Shown here one piece after another: positions 23,401-34,389 of a stretch of DNA of 64,000 nt (positions are counted from its first letter, which is position 1; every line of letters begins with the position of its first letter). The DNA is from Calliopum simillimum (taxonomy: Eukaryota > Arthropoda > Insecta > Diptera > Lauxaniidae): positions 43,031,948 to 43,095,947 of the forward strand of contig OX638370.1 in assembly GCA_951812925.1 (NCBI GenBank), given 5' to 3'. The notes below the pieces were generated by a model. That model had not been told where the DNA came from. It did not search any database and was given only the letters and a program-made list of their open reading frames with translations. A program made the translations under genes and the position numbers.

Positions 23401-23700
23401 AATCAGATCTTAAATGGCTTAAAGTTTATTATTTTGTACAAAAATGTGAAAAACGTCAAAATTTTTTAAACTGAAATATCTCGCAAGAGGCAAATGTTTT
23501 TTTTTTAAGTTTTAATATGCTTTACACGACAAACATATTGGGCTTCCTTCTATTGAGAATTCCTCAAAAGTTTTTGTATTCTTTATATGACCACTTTTTT
23601 TTTCGACGGGCTTTTGACAAAATTTGAATTTTTAAGTCAAAAAATTTAATTTCTAGATTTGGGACTATTTTTTTTTTTTTTTTTTTGATACTTCGCGAAA
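20470..23700. other. No gene recognised
   Basis: AT-rich DNA. TACTAC-type simple sequence lies at 20754-20766. A GTGTT/TTGTTG-rich patch at 20830-21050 has the texture of fly untranslated or intronic DNA but no framed exon. Around 22650-22800 there are weak matches to the GCGTGGY repeat family. Homopolymer runs at 22075-22087, 23370-23385 and 23671-23686. Confidence 0.3.
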
Positions 23701-23705
23701 TTATA

Positions 23706-24588
23706 GGGGAAAGTGGGGATTCGTGGGCCATGGGGAATCGTGAGACACCGCCACCTTTTGGCAGTATGTCGAGATAAATAGTTAAATGCAACTGTAATCG
23801 TTTTCTCTTAGCCTCAACTTATTTTTATATTGGTTGTTGACAAACGTACGCATTTTATTTGCTTTGTAAATACAATACTCGCCCAAAAAAAGTATCTGGT
23901 AAACTTTTTTTGCGTGTTTGATTTCCATCATTCTTGGACGAATTGCTACGACAAAACACAGGTAAATATGTTTTTTATTATCGTTAGACCTTTCCCTTTC
24001 AACATACAAAAGTAATTTTGCATGACACTTCAACAAGTCAATTACACGCCGTTGTTTTGCAAAAAGTAGCTTGTGGGGAATCGTGAGCCACTCCGTGGGC
24101 CACCCGCGTTTTGACAGTTTTCGTATCAATACACATTTGTATGTTGTGTTTATGATGTTTTGTGCAAAATGGAGGCTGTGAATCAATAAATAAAACAATA
24201 AATACATATTTTGTATCAAATTTTCCTATTTCTTTGTTAACGTATCTGATTGATCGTGCATAACCCTTCTTCTTCATTTTGTCGATTAAAATAACTTTAC
24301 TTGTCATTTCAACTAATTCAATAAAGTTTTGCATCATAATTGTTTGATTTTTACTTAATTACGGCAGTGGCCCACGATTCCCCACCATTTTTGAAAATCG
24401 CAAAAACACTAATTTTTTTCAAACCACGAAAAGTCGGAAAAAACAAAAGAATTGTTAGAAAGTGTAATAGTCAAAAGTTACCTAACTTCATGTAGAATAA
24501 CATACCATATTACAATTTGCAAAATTTTTCTTTTTTTTGAAGATATTTAACAAAATAAAAACGTGGCCCACGATTCCCCACCTTCCCC
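23706..24588. mobile_element. 883-bp TA-flanked MITE, GGGGAATCGTGGGCCA motif family
   Basis: The left end GGGGAAAGTGGGGATTCGTG is mirrored by the right end (GGGGAAGGTGGGGAATCGTG on minus), with TA on both outer sides (23704-23705, 24589-24590). The core word GGGGAATCGTGRGCCA recurs inside in both orientations (23731, 24072, 24368). No recognisable protein: the 145-codon minus frame at 23782-24219 has no motif. TA duplication places it with Tc1/mariner/pogo mobilisation. Confidence 0.8.
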
Positions 24589-24995
24589 TACATAAAAATG
24601 ATATGTCATACCTACTTACATGTTTAGGGATGTGTTTGATCTTGAACAACGATCATTTTTCAAAATCATGCTTGGAAATAGTGATTGTTAACACAAGATT
24701 ACAAACAAAACTACTCAAGACAAAAAAAATATCTGTGTTCAGATAGTGTCATTGTTAATTATTCCTTGCTATTGACATAATAGGGCTGCATTAAGAGAAT
24801 TTCTCAATCACGTTTTAATTTTCAGATAAAATGATCAATTCAAATCTCGATTTAAATTCGCGCAAAAATAAATTAAAAAATTTTGAGCCATCAGAATTTC
24901 AAAAAAAAAAATGTCGAATAATACAGAAAATGGCGAGAGTTTTAGATCTGAAGAAATTTTTCAAATCGGCTTACCAGGTTTTTTGTGGAATCCAT

Positions 24996-25001
24996 TTTAT
25001 T
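24996..25001 (-). terminator. Candidate poly(A) signal for the P450
   Basis: AATAAA on the minus strand, 225 bases past the P450 stop codon. Plausible in position, but the hexamer is common in such AT-rich DNA. Confidence 0.3.
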
Positions 25002-25225
25002 GAGAAAATATACTGGAAAAACCAGAAACAGCTTATATTTAATTAAGTGAATCTCGCATAACCAAAAGAAAATTAAAAAAACATTTCACTTTTTTGTGCA
25101 GCTTCATTCTGACACCAAAAAATTGCTTTCAGCTTTTTGCCACGCTTATGATCCTTTACATTATACTTACTTATATTCGAACATTTTGAATTTTGCATTA
25201 AAAAGACCCACAAGCCTACAGCGCA

Positions 25226-26816
25226 TTATATTTTCTCAACTTTTAAATAAATACCTCCCACAGAATCTAACAAATCTTCAGTCTTGTCAACCTGATAGGG
25301 CACTTTGGTTTCAAATGCTTGCGAAAATTTGAAATTTTTCACCAATATCGCCAACACCAGCCGCAATTCCATTTGGGCGAATGCCATGCCAATGCAATTA
25401 CGTGGTCCTTCACCAAAAGCCATGGAAGCAACAGTGTTGCGTGCGCGTACATTTTCTGCTGAGAAATTATCAGGATCAAAAATGTCGGGATTATTGAAGA
25501 ATTCTGGATCTCTGTTTATAGCTGCAGTTGGTATTATAATCATTGTGCCTTTCTCAATGACATAACCGGGAGCATCAGGTACAGCGTAATCGACAAGAGC
25601 ACGGCGCAAAATGTTAGGAATAATCGTGTTGAGACGCAGAGTTTCTGCAAGAAAAGTGCATAAATTACTTGTTTTAGTTAGAAAGTATAAATGTCATACC
25701 TAATATCACTTGATCCAAATACTGCAGCTCCTTAATGCATTCAGCGGTGAACTCTTGATTATGTCTCTTCAGTGCTTCTTTGATTTCCGTACGCAAACGT
25801 TCCTGTACATCCTGATTCAATGCCAATTCATATAAAACAAAACTTCCCGTTGACGATGCAACTTCATAGCCAGCCAAATAGGTGACATAACACTGTGCCA
25901 CCACCTCTTCCAATGTTAGCGGCTGTGCTGTAGATTCCGTTGACTTATTCTTACATTCAATTAGTGCATCCAATAAATCATTTCGCTGCACATTATGTGT
26001 CTCTCTGAAGGCAACAGTTGACTCCACCACACGCTTAATGAATGCTGTTGAGTCTGCTGGAGTGACAGTAATATGAAACCTTTGCGCCAATTCTGGGTAG
26101 CTTACAGCAAAAGCAGCAGCAAAATGTTGCCACTTGGTGGTGCCCTGAAAAACATGGCCATGTAGCGCACGAAGACCAACATGACGTAACTTTGCATTGG
26201 AATTGCGTAAACAATTCAGCTCAATTCCCAAAAAGACCGTGGCAATAACATCCATAGTGAAGCTGATGAAGAGATTCTTAACATCAATTGCCGAGCATTT
26301 TCTCGCCAACTTTTCACGCACAATGCAGATAAGTTCTTGTGACACTTTCATTACGAGCGGAAATGAAAGGTCCTGCTTTGCTGCCGAAAAAATTGGTGTA
26401 AGCTTTGGGCGTAGCTGCTTCCATTTGCAGCAAGGAATCGTGATGAGATTCGCTGAAAGTGGATCATCTTTCTCGTTGTAATAAAATGGACGATCTGCAA
26501 ATTTATTGAAATCTTTAATCAGCACATTATGAATCAGCTGCGCATCGAGTAGAAATGCTGCCGGTGTTTGAAAATGATAGAAACCACAAAATGGTCCGGT
26601 GCCTTTGTATTTGTTATAGTAACGCAGATGGATATCCTTTATGTGATATTTTGTTCGTAAGCCTTGCAGATTGCCAAATAGCAAGTTGGGCTTATCATGT
26701 GGTATGCCATATCTTTTCCAGTAGCTCATTCGATGTGGCACATAGTAAATTAGGAATAAACAGATACATAACAAGATGAGGAGTATTGGTGTTAGTAGTA
26801 GTCGCAGCACTGACAT
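25226..26816 (-). CDS. CYP6-like microsomal cytochrome P450, complete, two exons
   Basis: Exons 26816-25700 and 25644-25226 are joined over a 55-bp intron (GTATGA...TTGCAG) splitting the Glu codon of the K-helix motif; product 511 residues, normal for the family. The start is the ATG at 26816 (context AGCAAAATG), which begins the hydrophobic signal anchor (residues 3-25); the in-frame codon further upstream is GTG. Motifs: WKQLR (132-136), I-helix AGYEV (315-319), ETLR (373-376), and heme loop FGEGPRNCIG with ligand Cys456. Residues 72-130 resemble CYP6A-type enzymes. Two oddities: the oxygen-activating Thr after AGxE is Val319, and the PERF motif reads PDNF (430-433), losing the Arg of the E-R-R triad. 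No stop or frameshift. Likely an ER-bound monooxygenase; substrate unknown, and catalysis may be unusual. CYP6 subfamily not assignable. Confidence 0.93.
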
Positions 26817-26843
26817 TTTGCTCACTTTCCGATTTTGGAAAAG

Positions 26844-26878
26844 CACTGAAGTCACTGTGTAAATTGCAGGTATTTATA
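26844..26878 (-). promoter_or_regulatory. Core promoter of the P450 (TATA box and initiator)
   Basis: On minus, CTATAAATACC (TATA at 26878-26871) lies about 31 bases upstream of TTCAGTG (26850-26844), a good arthropod initiator with A+1 at 26847. The predicted 5' UTR is then about 30 bases, ending in the CAAAATG start context. Spacing is canonical. Confidence 0.75.
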
Positions 26879-26879
26879 G

Positions 26880-27480
26880 GAACATTTGTACGTATATAAT
26901 AAATGATATGCCAAACGTGTCTTTGCATCGCTAAAGTAAAAAATTATTCAAAATCTTCAATTTTAGCAAAGCAACGATGCACTGCATATGATGCTTGCAA
27001 ATTATTTTTGACAGTACATGAGGAAGTGGTAGACATTATAATTTTATTTTTAAATATTTGTTTTTATTTGGGGCATTTTTGTGTAAAGTGATACATAATA
27101 ATTTTAGCTATTATCAAACAAAGTCTATCTGGTGGTTTTGAAGAAAAAGACTGGTAATTTGGACTTCGTTAACAGTTTTTAAGTAGGAAAAATAACTTGG
27201 TTTGTTATATCGCTTCAAAAGTAGAGTAATGTGGGGCAAATTTAGCTTTACCGATTATGCATTGGCGGATAAAAAAAATTTTTGAATCTACATTTTTTCT
27301 TTTGAATCTATTTTAACAAATATTGGTTACCCCCGGTTCTATAGCTACGATATACTCAGCCAAACCATGATTCAAGAAAAATATTAAAGTGATGTTTGTT
27401 GATTATTTGTATTTATATTTATGTTTTCAAGTTTTGTACTTACTTTCATTATAATAATAAGTCTAATTTTTAGTAAACAA
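26880..27480. other. P450 upstream region, no gene recognised
   Basis: AT-rich sequence 5' of the P450. It would hold its proximal regulatory DNA. I see no further exon and no clear xenobiotic-response-type motif that I could defend. Confidence 0.3.
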
Positions 27481-27504
27481 TGTAACAATGGAATTAGTGA
27501 GTTA

Positions 27505-27825
27505 GGCAGGCTTAGGATTAGAAATCTAAGGTAGCCACGAATAGTACGACCATTAAAGTAGGTGTAGGAAGAGAATGTTAGTAGGCAAAGAATAGTACGA
27601 CCACCACTGGAAAGTAGGTATAAGAGAAAAATATTAGTAGGCCACGAATACTACGACTACTTATCAAAAGTAGGCTTTGCAACAGGATATTAGTCGGCCA
27701 CTAATGGAAAGTAGGCGTAGGAAAAGAATATTAGTAGGCCACGAGTAGTACGACCACTAATGGAAAGAAGGCATAAGAATCGGATATAAGTAGGCTACGA
27801 ATCGTACGACCACGAAAAAAAAGAC
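27505..27825. repeat. Diverged minisatellite, unit about 60-66 bp, about five copies
   Basis: Repeating order GTAGGCCACGAATAGTACGA, CCAC, TAATGGAAAGTAGGCGTAGG, AAAAGAATATTA, with small insertions and losses. The unit seems built from shorter GTAGG and TACGAC words. Nothing coding. Confidence 0.75.
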
Positions 27826-28660
27826 TCTCAAAAATTACTTATCTCGGTCAATTCTTATGCTAGAAAGATGTTTCAAAAACCCAAAATGTGCAGAATTGCA
27901 TTAGCTTTAATTTTTGCCTCAAAAACTTTTTTTTTCGACTATTAGTTTTTAATTTATTTGTCAAAAAAATTACTTTTTTGATCTTTGAACCCCCAAAAAC
28001 TGGGGTTGAGCTCCCCGTTGAGCAGGAGATTTTTTTTTTTTTGTAAGGTACCTATGGTCCAATAATACCAAAATCAGCTCAAAAACTGCTCTTTTGCATT
28101 GAAAAAATGTCATTGATTCTAAAAAGTTAGAAAAAAAACCGTTTTTTCAAAATAGCTCCATAAAGGTTCAAAACATTCCAGGTAACATCATTTTATTCTC
28201 CCAAATGATTGTACTATCAGGCTAACGGCGAAAAAGTTTCGTTACTTTATGTATAATCAATTTTTGAGAAAATTTTATACACAAATATCTTGCAAAAGGT
28301 TGGGGAATTAGGTAAATGAGTTCAGTTCCGCTATAAAAGAAAAACACAAAATAAGAATGCTTTATTTCTGCATCTAAGTAGCTTAGTACTAGACAGCTAT
28401 TCAAACCGCTACTAAAAACCCTTAAAATGCTGTACCTCTGCAACAATGGCATTGTGTTTCGAACGGCTTCAATGATCACCGATACATTTGTGTAGATAGC
28501 TTTGTTAATAATTGAAATTTTAAGTTCCAACATATTAAGAACTATAATTTGAAAGCTGGAAGAGTAATCAAATCAAAACAAAATTCTCCAAATCTTATAA
28601 ACAACTAAAGCCAGATGGTACAGATTTAGTACATACAAATGTAATAACCCAAAGGGAAAA
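27826..28660. other. No gene recognised
   Basis: AT-rich DNA between the minisatellite and the next element, with an 11-T run at 28030. The frame on minus at 28222-28533 (103 codons) shows no domain, signal peptide or homologue that I recognise. Confidence 0.3.
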
Positions 28661-28667
28661 GAAGTGC

Positions 28668-29288
28668 TTCAAAAACCCTTCTGGAGTGCATCTTTTTAAC
28701 CAATAAGCGCTTCAGCTCCATAAGAACTGTGCTTTCTTTTCAACATTACATGTCATAGGATGTAAGCGAGAAAAAGCTTACCGCAGCCTTAAAGGGTAAG
28801 CGTTATTTCAATAAAATTAAAAAAAAAAGAAACTGGCCACACCAGGATTTGAATCCACGACCGTCCGTGCGATCGATAGGAACAGAATTTTTTTACTTAC
28901 ATTTATCAACTCTTTAGACCGCTACACCAATGCCCGATGATATGAAAAAATATTTAATTTGTATATTAAGCAAATGTTGGCTAAACAGAATTTGACATGC
29001 GAATGCCTACATCCTTACATAGATTCATTGTGCAATCAGTTTCAATTCAATTAAACAAAACTAAATTAATAAGAGAAAGGAAAATAGATAAGTGAAATAA
29101 AAGATGTTGAAAAAAAAATTTTTTAATAAAAAAAAAAATAAAAAAAAATCATCCGGGATAGGTTCGAACGCATGTTGTTCTTAATGCAGCCTTATACAAA
29201 ATCTTTGTGAAAGTGCTTCTAAATTTCTATGGGGACAAGCACTTTGGAAGTGCTTGGATCAGAAGCGCTAGAAATTATTCCTCTTGGG
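28668..29288. mobile_element. TIR element carrying tRNA-like units, uninterrupted copy
   Basis: Same family as 17964-20461 without the Transib insertion: begins CCCAAAGGGAAAAGAAGTGC, ends GAAATTATTCCTCTTGGG, 621 bp. It carries the minus-strand tRNA-like unit (28835-28935) and one copy of the right-hand segment ending GGTTCGAACGCATGTTGTTC at 29162. It shows what the first copy looked like before Transib arrived. Confidence 0.7.
28835..28935 (-). repeat. tRNA-like unit in the TIR element, second copy
   Basis: On minus: GGGCATTGGTGTAGCGGTCTA-type A-box region, GGTCGTGGATTCAAAT B-box region and a T run at its 3' side (A run at 28820-28829 on plus). Homologous to 18188-18296. Confidence 0.45.
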
Positions 29289-29289
29289 A

Positions 29290-30580
29290 ATTAAGAAATG
29301 CGCACTGGCCACCAGCTGATTCGCATTCAAATTTCATACCAACATATCACTCAGTAATGCAAAATATGTCTTAATTGGTAGTGTAATTAATTTTAATGTA
29401 TTAAACTGTTTAAGATTTTCTAGAATCCAAAAATTTTTAGCTCAAATGAATGACTTAATATGAAAAGTAATTAAAATAACTAATATATTACCAGATGTAA
29501 TTAAATTAATATTTCCTTACCGCTTGCTAAGCCTGCTTCCTAATTAAATCAAATATGTTGTCATTGCTCTCTATATCCAAGTAAAATTCACTTTCTTATG
29601 AAATGTAACCACAATAATCAGTCGACAATAAGAGAGCAACGAGACCACAACAAAAACATAAAAAGCGCAAACACACAAAGTCAAAGAAGAATATTAAATT
29701 TGACACAAATTTTAGGGCTGTAACTAATTAGCTAATTGCCATAATTATACATTTAAGCTAATGCTGATGTCGTTGTTAACGTATTTTACTTACTTACGTT
29801 GATCTATTTATGCATGTAGTAGTAAGTAAGTACACATGCCTGCGTTTAAGTGTATCTATCTAGCTGTGTGCGCTGCTTATGTGTTTGTATGTTTGTATTT
29901 AATTCCACCAATACATTTACATATTTACCCAAAACACAAATTTAGCATACAAATTATGCATTGAAATTGCGGTTTAACTCGAAGCCTCGATTGACTAAGC
30001 GGCAAAGTAACGTCAGCGCTCGCGCGCACACATACGCTGTTTTTGAAGTGTATTAGTGCAACTTAAGCCTTCAACTGGCTACAGTGAAATAAAAAAATAT
30101 TCAAATTATATATGAATTTGAGTAACACACTCTTACTAATCTCATTTTATGCAAATTCATCATAATTAAATTATCATTTGTTTTCTTTTTCTTTATTACA
30201 AAGCGGCCATACATATGTCAAACTAGAAATTTTTTATAAATTTTCAAAAATATTTTAAGGCTACTGTAACATATAGACCGTATGATGCATGAAAGCTCAA
30301 ATATCAAGTCTTCTGCTGAATGCATTGAAACCCATAATTGCATTATTATAAACTTACCAAGGCACATACCATAATATGCTAAAAATAATAATAACAATAA
30401 TATTTTTCAATCTTGACTCATCTTGTTGAGCTCGTATTTTTGGCTAAAAATATACTAAAATTTGTTGGTCCGGAATTGGATCCAAGCTGGGAAATTTAAT
30501 ACAAGTTTCTAAAATAAAGTTTTAACCTTTAGATGGGCAATAAATCTCAAGATAAACAAATAAGGGTCTTGCCTCTACCG
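29290..30580. other. No gene recognised
   Basis: AT-rich DNA with GTATGTTTGTAT-type simple sequence around 29880-29900 and a short GCGCTCGCGCGCACACA word at 30014. No framed exon. Confidence 0.3.
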
Positions 30581-30587
30581 GTCTTTG

Positions 30588-30700
30588 GCTTCACTTTGAC
30601 ATAAGTATACAATGTTGCCAAGTTGCCAAAATAAAACGCATTTGAAGGAATGGCAACGATAGTGAAGCAGTGGTGTTATCCGATATTATCAAAAGTACAA
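30588..30700 (+). repeat. Dispersed repeat, partner of 10111-10222
   Basis: Shares GGCTTCACTTTGACATAAGT and CAATGTTGCCAAGTTG with the partner. Same strand. No ends recognised. Confidence 0.7.
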
Positions 30701-30902
30701 ACATAGAATGAAAAATTAAATTTTGATATTTTGATTTTAATATTACTCGAAAACAGCTATTGATGAAAATCAAAATTTTCAGTAGTTCTGTACCAACTTT
30801 CGTCAAAATATCTTTTACGGCTCAAAAGATATTACCAAATTAAATAAAATGTTCAGAGCTGTGCCACTCCTCTTCGCAAGTATATACTAAGTCAATATAT
30901 GT

Positions 30903-31060
30903 CTATGTCTATGCTAATGCGCATAATTTTCCAAAGTTTCAATAAAATCGCTATAGCCGTTCTTGACAAAAACATGGCAAGAGTTTTTATATACACAGTT
31001 TTGGACCCTATAAAAAGAGAAGATATCTCAGAAAACATACAAGATAAAGCATATACATAT
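30903..31060 (+). repeat. Dispersed repeat, partner of 16285-16440
   Basis: Shares AGCCGTTCTTGACAAAAACA-type sequence, TTTTTATATACACA and GAAGATATCTCAGAAAACAT with the partner on the same strand. Confidence 0.75.
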
Positions 31061-31082
31061 AAATTATATACGAGGAGCACTT

Positions 31083-31250
31083 ATTGTATTTCGGGAACTG
31101 GCAACACTATACAAGCAAAAAACAGTCAATAAACTAACTTCGTAATATATCTAGGGGAACTATTTTATGTTTCGGGAACTAGCAACACTATACAACAAAA
31201 AAACAGTCAATAAACTAACTTCATAATATATCTTGGGGAACCTGCCTATC
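31083..31250 (+). repeat. Tandem duplication, unit about 84 bp
   Basis: Two adjacent copies of TTTCGGGAACTRGCAACACT, ATACAA, AAAAACAGTCAATAAACTAA and TTCRTAATATATCTNGGGGA. High similarity suggests a fairly recent duplication. Confidence 0.8.
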
Positions 31251-31449
31251 TATTATTAAAATTCTCGTAATTTCGGGAGCCTGCATTGTATGTGGAAAAC
31301 AAATCCGCCCTTGTAGGTTTTAATTGTAGCTAGCGTAGCATGTCTCAAAACCAGAGTGTGTTACCAACTAACAATTTGGCAATTTTTCACAGCAGACGGC
31401 GCTAGTGAGCCTTAGGCAATCCTATACAGAGAGTTTATCCGTATCCAAT

Positions 31450-31525
31450 AGCGTAATCGCTAAAGCACCGCGTTTTCTTTCATTAGAAAACCGTAGTCCC
31501 TGGTTCGAGTACGGTTTCTGTAGAT
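31450..31525 (+). repeat. tRNA-like unit
   Basis: AATAGCGTAATCGCTAAAGC (A-box-like), a good hairpin GTTTTCT / AGAAAAC in the anticodon-arm position, and CCTGGTTCGAGTACGG (B-box-like). Ends do not pair as an acceptor stem and the T-arm is imperfect, so a decayed tRNA or SINE head is more likely than a working tRNA. Confidence 0.4.
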
Positions 31526-31634
31526 TTAAGTAACTAAAAGTGTTCTGATGAGGCTATATACATGTTTATATATGAAACATGTAAGTGGATATAGCCGAAG
31601 TAATGTAGGGGTGGGGAACGGTGCGACACCACTA

Positions 31635-31750
31635 CAGTTATGTCAAGACATTTGCACGCGACACTGAGCTAAAGTCTTTGATTAATAAAAATAACATATC
31701 TTGTACCGAAATGTTTTAAAATTCCGACAAGACGTCTTGTCTAAATAAAT
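31635..31750 (+). mobile_element. Fragment of the hAT-type MITE seen at 54030-54645
   Basis: GTCAAGACATTT, ACACTGAGCTA, TTGATTAATAAAAA, ATATCTTGTACCGAAATGT and ACAAGACGTCTTGT align in order with the right half of the 54-kb element. The terminal GTGCAGACCCCT is missing. A 5'-truncated, decayed copy. Confidence 0.6.
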
Positions 31751-31754
31751 AATG

Positions 31755-32866
31755 GATATATTTTTTTTTTTTTTTGCACAAATGTGAGTAAATGTAAAAT
31801 ACTAAGTATGTTCTTATAAAAATTTTGGCGTTTAAAAATATGTTTTTTTGTTTTTTTGGGTATAGATAATATTCTGTTCCAAAAATATATTTTTTACGTT
31901 TTTCAATAACGATGTCGGAAAAATGATTTTTTACTTAAATGCAAGATAACTTACGAAAAAAGTGTGTAAGGAAAGAGATATTTGGAGCTGTCCGTAGAGT
32001 ACGTGTGAATTTCTTCAGAGTTTTTTCAGATATTTTATAATTTTTCAAAAGTTAGTCACGAAAAAAAAAAAATTCAGACCTAAGTATTTTTGAAAAGATT
32101 ATAAGCATTTAAATCGACATTTGGAACCGAATTTTATCCATACCAAAAAAAAAGAAAGATTTTAAGGGCCAAAATTTTTAAAAGAACATAATCTTTATTT
32201 CTAAGGCACTCTTGGGTATCCATTTTCTGATGAAAAAATAGTTATCACTAAAAAACAAGTTTCTTTAGCCAAAATAGAGCTTCAGTAGAATCAAAATGGC
32301 TCCATTGAATGAAAAAAAAAAAATACAATAAAAAAATGATGCAGATATCGTTTTTAAAAGTCCCTCCAACTTTTGAGTTGGTTTCGGGATGATTTTATTT
32401 TGCTTCATACAAAATCGACCCGGTCTACTGTGTGTCTATTATCGTTTGTGTGTGTACAGGCGTACAACCAACGTTAATTTTCAAAATCATCAAAATCACT
32501 CAAATCAGCTTGACGTTGGACTTGTAATCATGATAATTACAATACACACGCAGGCATCAAATACAGACATACACATACACACACGTATACACTAGCAGTC
32601 AAAGACACACACAAACCATTTATAGAGTTATATAAAGCGACATAACTTCTAATGTTGAAAATATGTTAATAAATTTGTAATTTCTGCATATTTGGCAGTA
32701 AAGCTTTAATAGATATTTCAGTGTATTAGTGTGTTTATCTCTGCGTGTGCATGTGTGTGTGTGTGTATTTTTCGTAACCATTAAAGTTCCTTTGATTTTG
32801 CTTGTTAATAATCAGCAATGTCAACGTTTTACTGAATCAGACAAAAAATTTGTATAGGGTAATGTA
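31755..32866. other. No gene recognised
   Basis: AT-rich DNA with an ACACACGCA/ACACATACAC-type stretch at 32540-32605 and a GTGTGTGTGTGT run at 32753-32766. No exon. Confidence 0.3.
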
Positions 32867-33239
32867 CAGGCCTGACAAGAGGGGGAGGGGGGTAAGGGGG
32901 GATTCCCCCCAGGCCCGGAGTTTTTTGGAGGGCCCGGATTTAAGCACAAACAAAATCTTCATCAATAAAATTTATAGTAGTATTTTGCAAGCTAGCGAAA
33001 TGATAGTTGCGCTCAACTAGAGGAAACGGGCCCAACCGATGAACTTGAAACAAGCACTTGAGAAGAAGCCCGGGCCCGCAAAATTATTATAATTTTTTTT
33101 TTTTTTTTTTTTTCAAACGAGAAAAAACATAGATTATACATTGCTTGCTAACTTTTTGGACAAATCTAATAAGTTTTTTTGTTACTCCATTTTCATTCTA
33201 AATACTTCACTTAGACATTACTTTCCATCTTTTTATTTA

Positions 33240-34389
33240 CCCAATGTGCACAAAAACGGATGAGGATCCGTTTCGGACCCGTAACGAGTTCATAAAGGGA
33301 TAAAAAACGTTATCCGCGGTAACGGATCCATTTCGAAACCGAAACGTGCATCAAAAACGAATTCAAAACGGACTTGCTCTTAATAATGTTAATGCTGTGC
33401 TTAAATAAAACAAAAATATTTTGAAGCACTTTTTAGCGATTAAAAAAAAAATAAATAAAAAGAAAAAAAATTATCAATCCGCCTATGGTAGGATTCGAGC
33501 CCGGGTAATTCCTCATTACCGACTCGTTTCGAATCCAAAATGTATGTAAAAATGAATTCAAAACGGATTCGCTTTCAAAAATGTTAATGCTGTATATTTA
33601 CAGAAAAAACCGTTTTGATGCGCTTATTAACAATTAAAATAAAATAAAAAGCAAAAAAAAAGAAGAAAAATAAAGGATCAAAATCCACCTGTGGTAGGTT
33701 TCGAACCCGTAATTATTGTACTTCAAAAACGAACTCAAAACGGATTTGCTTTAATTAATGTTAATGAAACATTTTTGATTTGTTTTTTTTTTATCTTTTT
33801 ATTTTATTGTGTATGATTTTTTGAAAAGTTTTCAAACTTTGTTTGAAGAAACGTTTTTGATTTCAAATTTGAGTATGTAATTTTTTTATCAAAAGAAGGG
33901 AAGAAAAAGAACACAATATGTACTTATAAAAAAAACAACAGAAATTTCCTTAATATACAAACTTTAAATCTCAACATCAGATAAGTTTGCATCAGATAAG
34001 TCTATATCATATCAGTCAATAGCCTAGTTGTCTAACGTCTAGTGTTTGAAAATTTATACCCCGGGGGCGTGAGTTCGACTCCCGGCCATGTTAGTATTTT
34101 TTTTTTGTTTTTTTTTTTTTTAATTAAAAATAAGCGCTTCCCATTTTCCTTTTTTTATTATAAGCAGCCTTAACATTATTAAAAGCGAATCCGTTTTGAA
34201 TTCGTTTTTGATGTACGTTACGTATTCGAAACGGATCCATAAAAGAAGAAAAAAAGATTCGCTTTTTTTTTTTGGAATCCCTCGCGCCAACGGATCAGTA
34301 ACGGATTCGTAAAGGATTCCGTAACGGATAAAAAGTACGAAAATATGAACCCGTTACAGATTCTAAACGAATCCGTTTGGCACACTGGG
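33240..34389. mobile_element. 1150-bp TIR element, AACGGATCCGTTT family, with tRNA-like blocks
   Basis: Ends CCCAATGTGCACAAAAACGG and, on minus, CCCAGTGTGCCAAACGGATT, with TA outside both (33238-33239, 34390-34391). Words such as AACGGATCCGTTTCG, CGTAACGGATC and GAATTCAAAACGGA recur in both orientations through both flanks. Three tRNA-like blocks lie inside: GGTAGGATTCGAGCCCGGG at 33488, GGTAGGTTTCGAACCCG at 33692 and a fuller unit at 34018-34094. Superfamily uncertain. Confidence 0.7.
34018..34094 (+). repeat. tRNA-like unit inside the TIR element
   Basis: CAATAGCCTAGTTGTCTAAC (A-box-like) and CGTGAGTTCGACTCCCGG (B-box with a pairing T-arm), followed at 34097-34122 by long T runs. The acceptor stem is not convincing. 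Of the tRNA-like blocks in the window this has the best B-box and terminator arrangement. Confidence 0.5.

Noticed and set aside
23782..24219. 145-codon minus-strand frame inside the MITE at 23706-24588
   Set aside because: No recognisable motif, and the element's small size and repeat structure suggest chance.
24831..25046. 71-codon plus-strand frame 3' of the P450
   Set aside because: Lys/Asn-rich translation of AT-rich DNA lying in the P450 downstream region.
26197..26779. Plus-strand frames over the P450 gene
   Set aside because: Antisense shadows of the P450 exon 1, without motifs of their own.
26817..26855. Upstream extension of the P450 by 13 codons
   Set aside because: The first codon there is GTG and it overlaps the predicted initiator; the ATG at 26816 has a fly start context and begins the signal anchor.
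27505..27825. CRISPR-like or coding repeat
   Set aside because: Diverged minisatellite with irregular unit length and in-frame stops.
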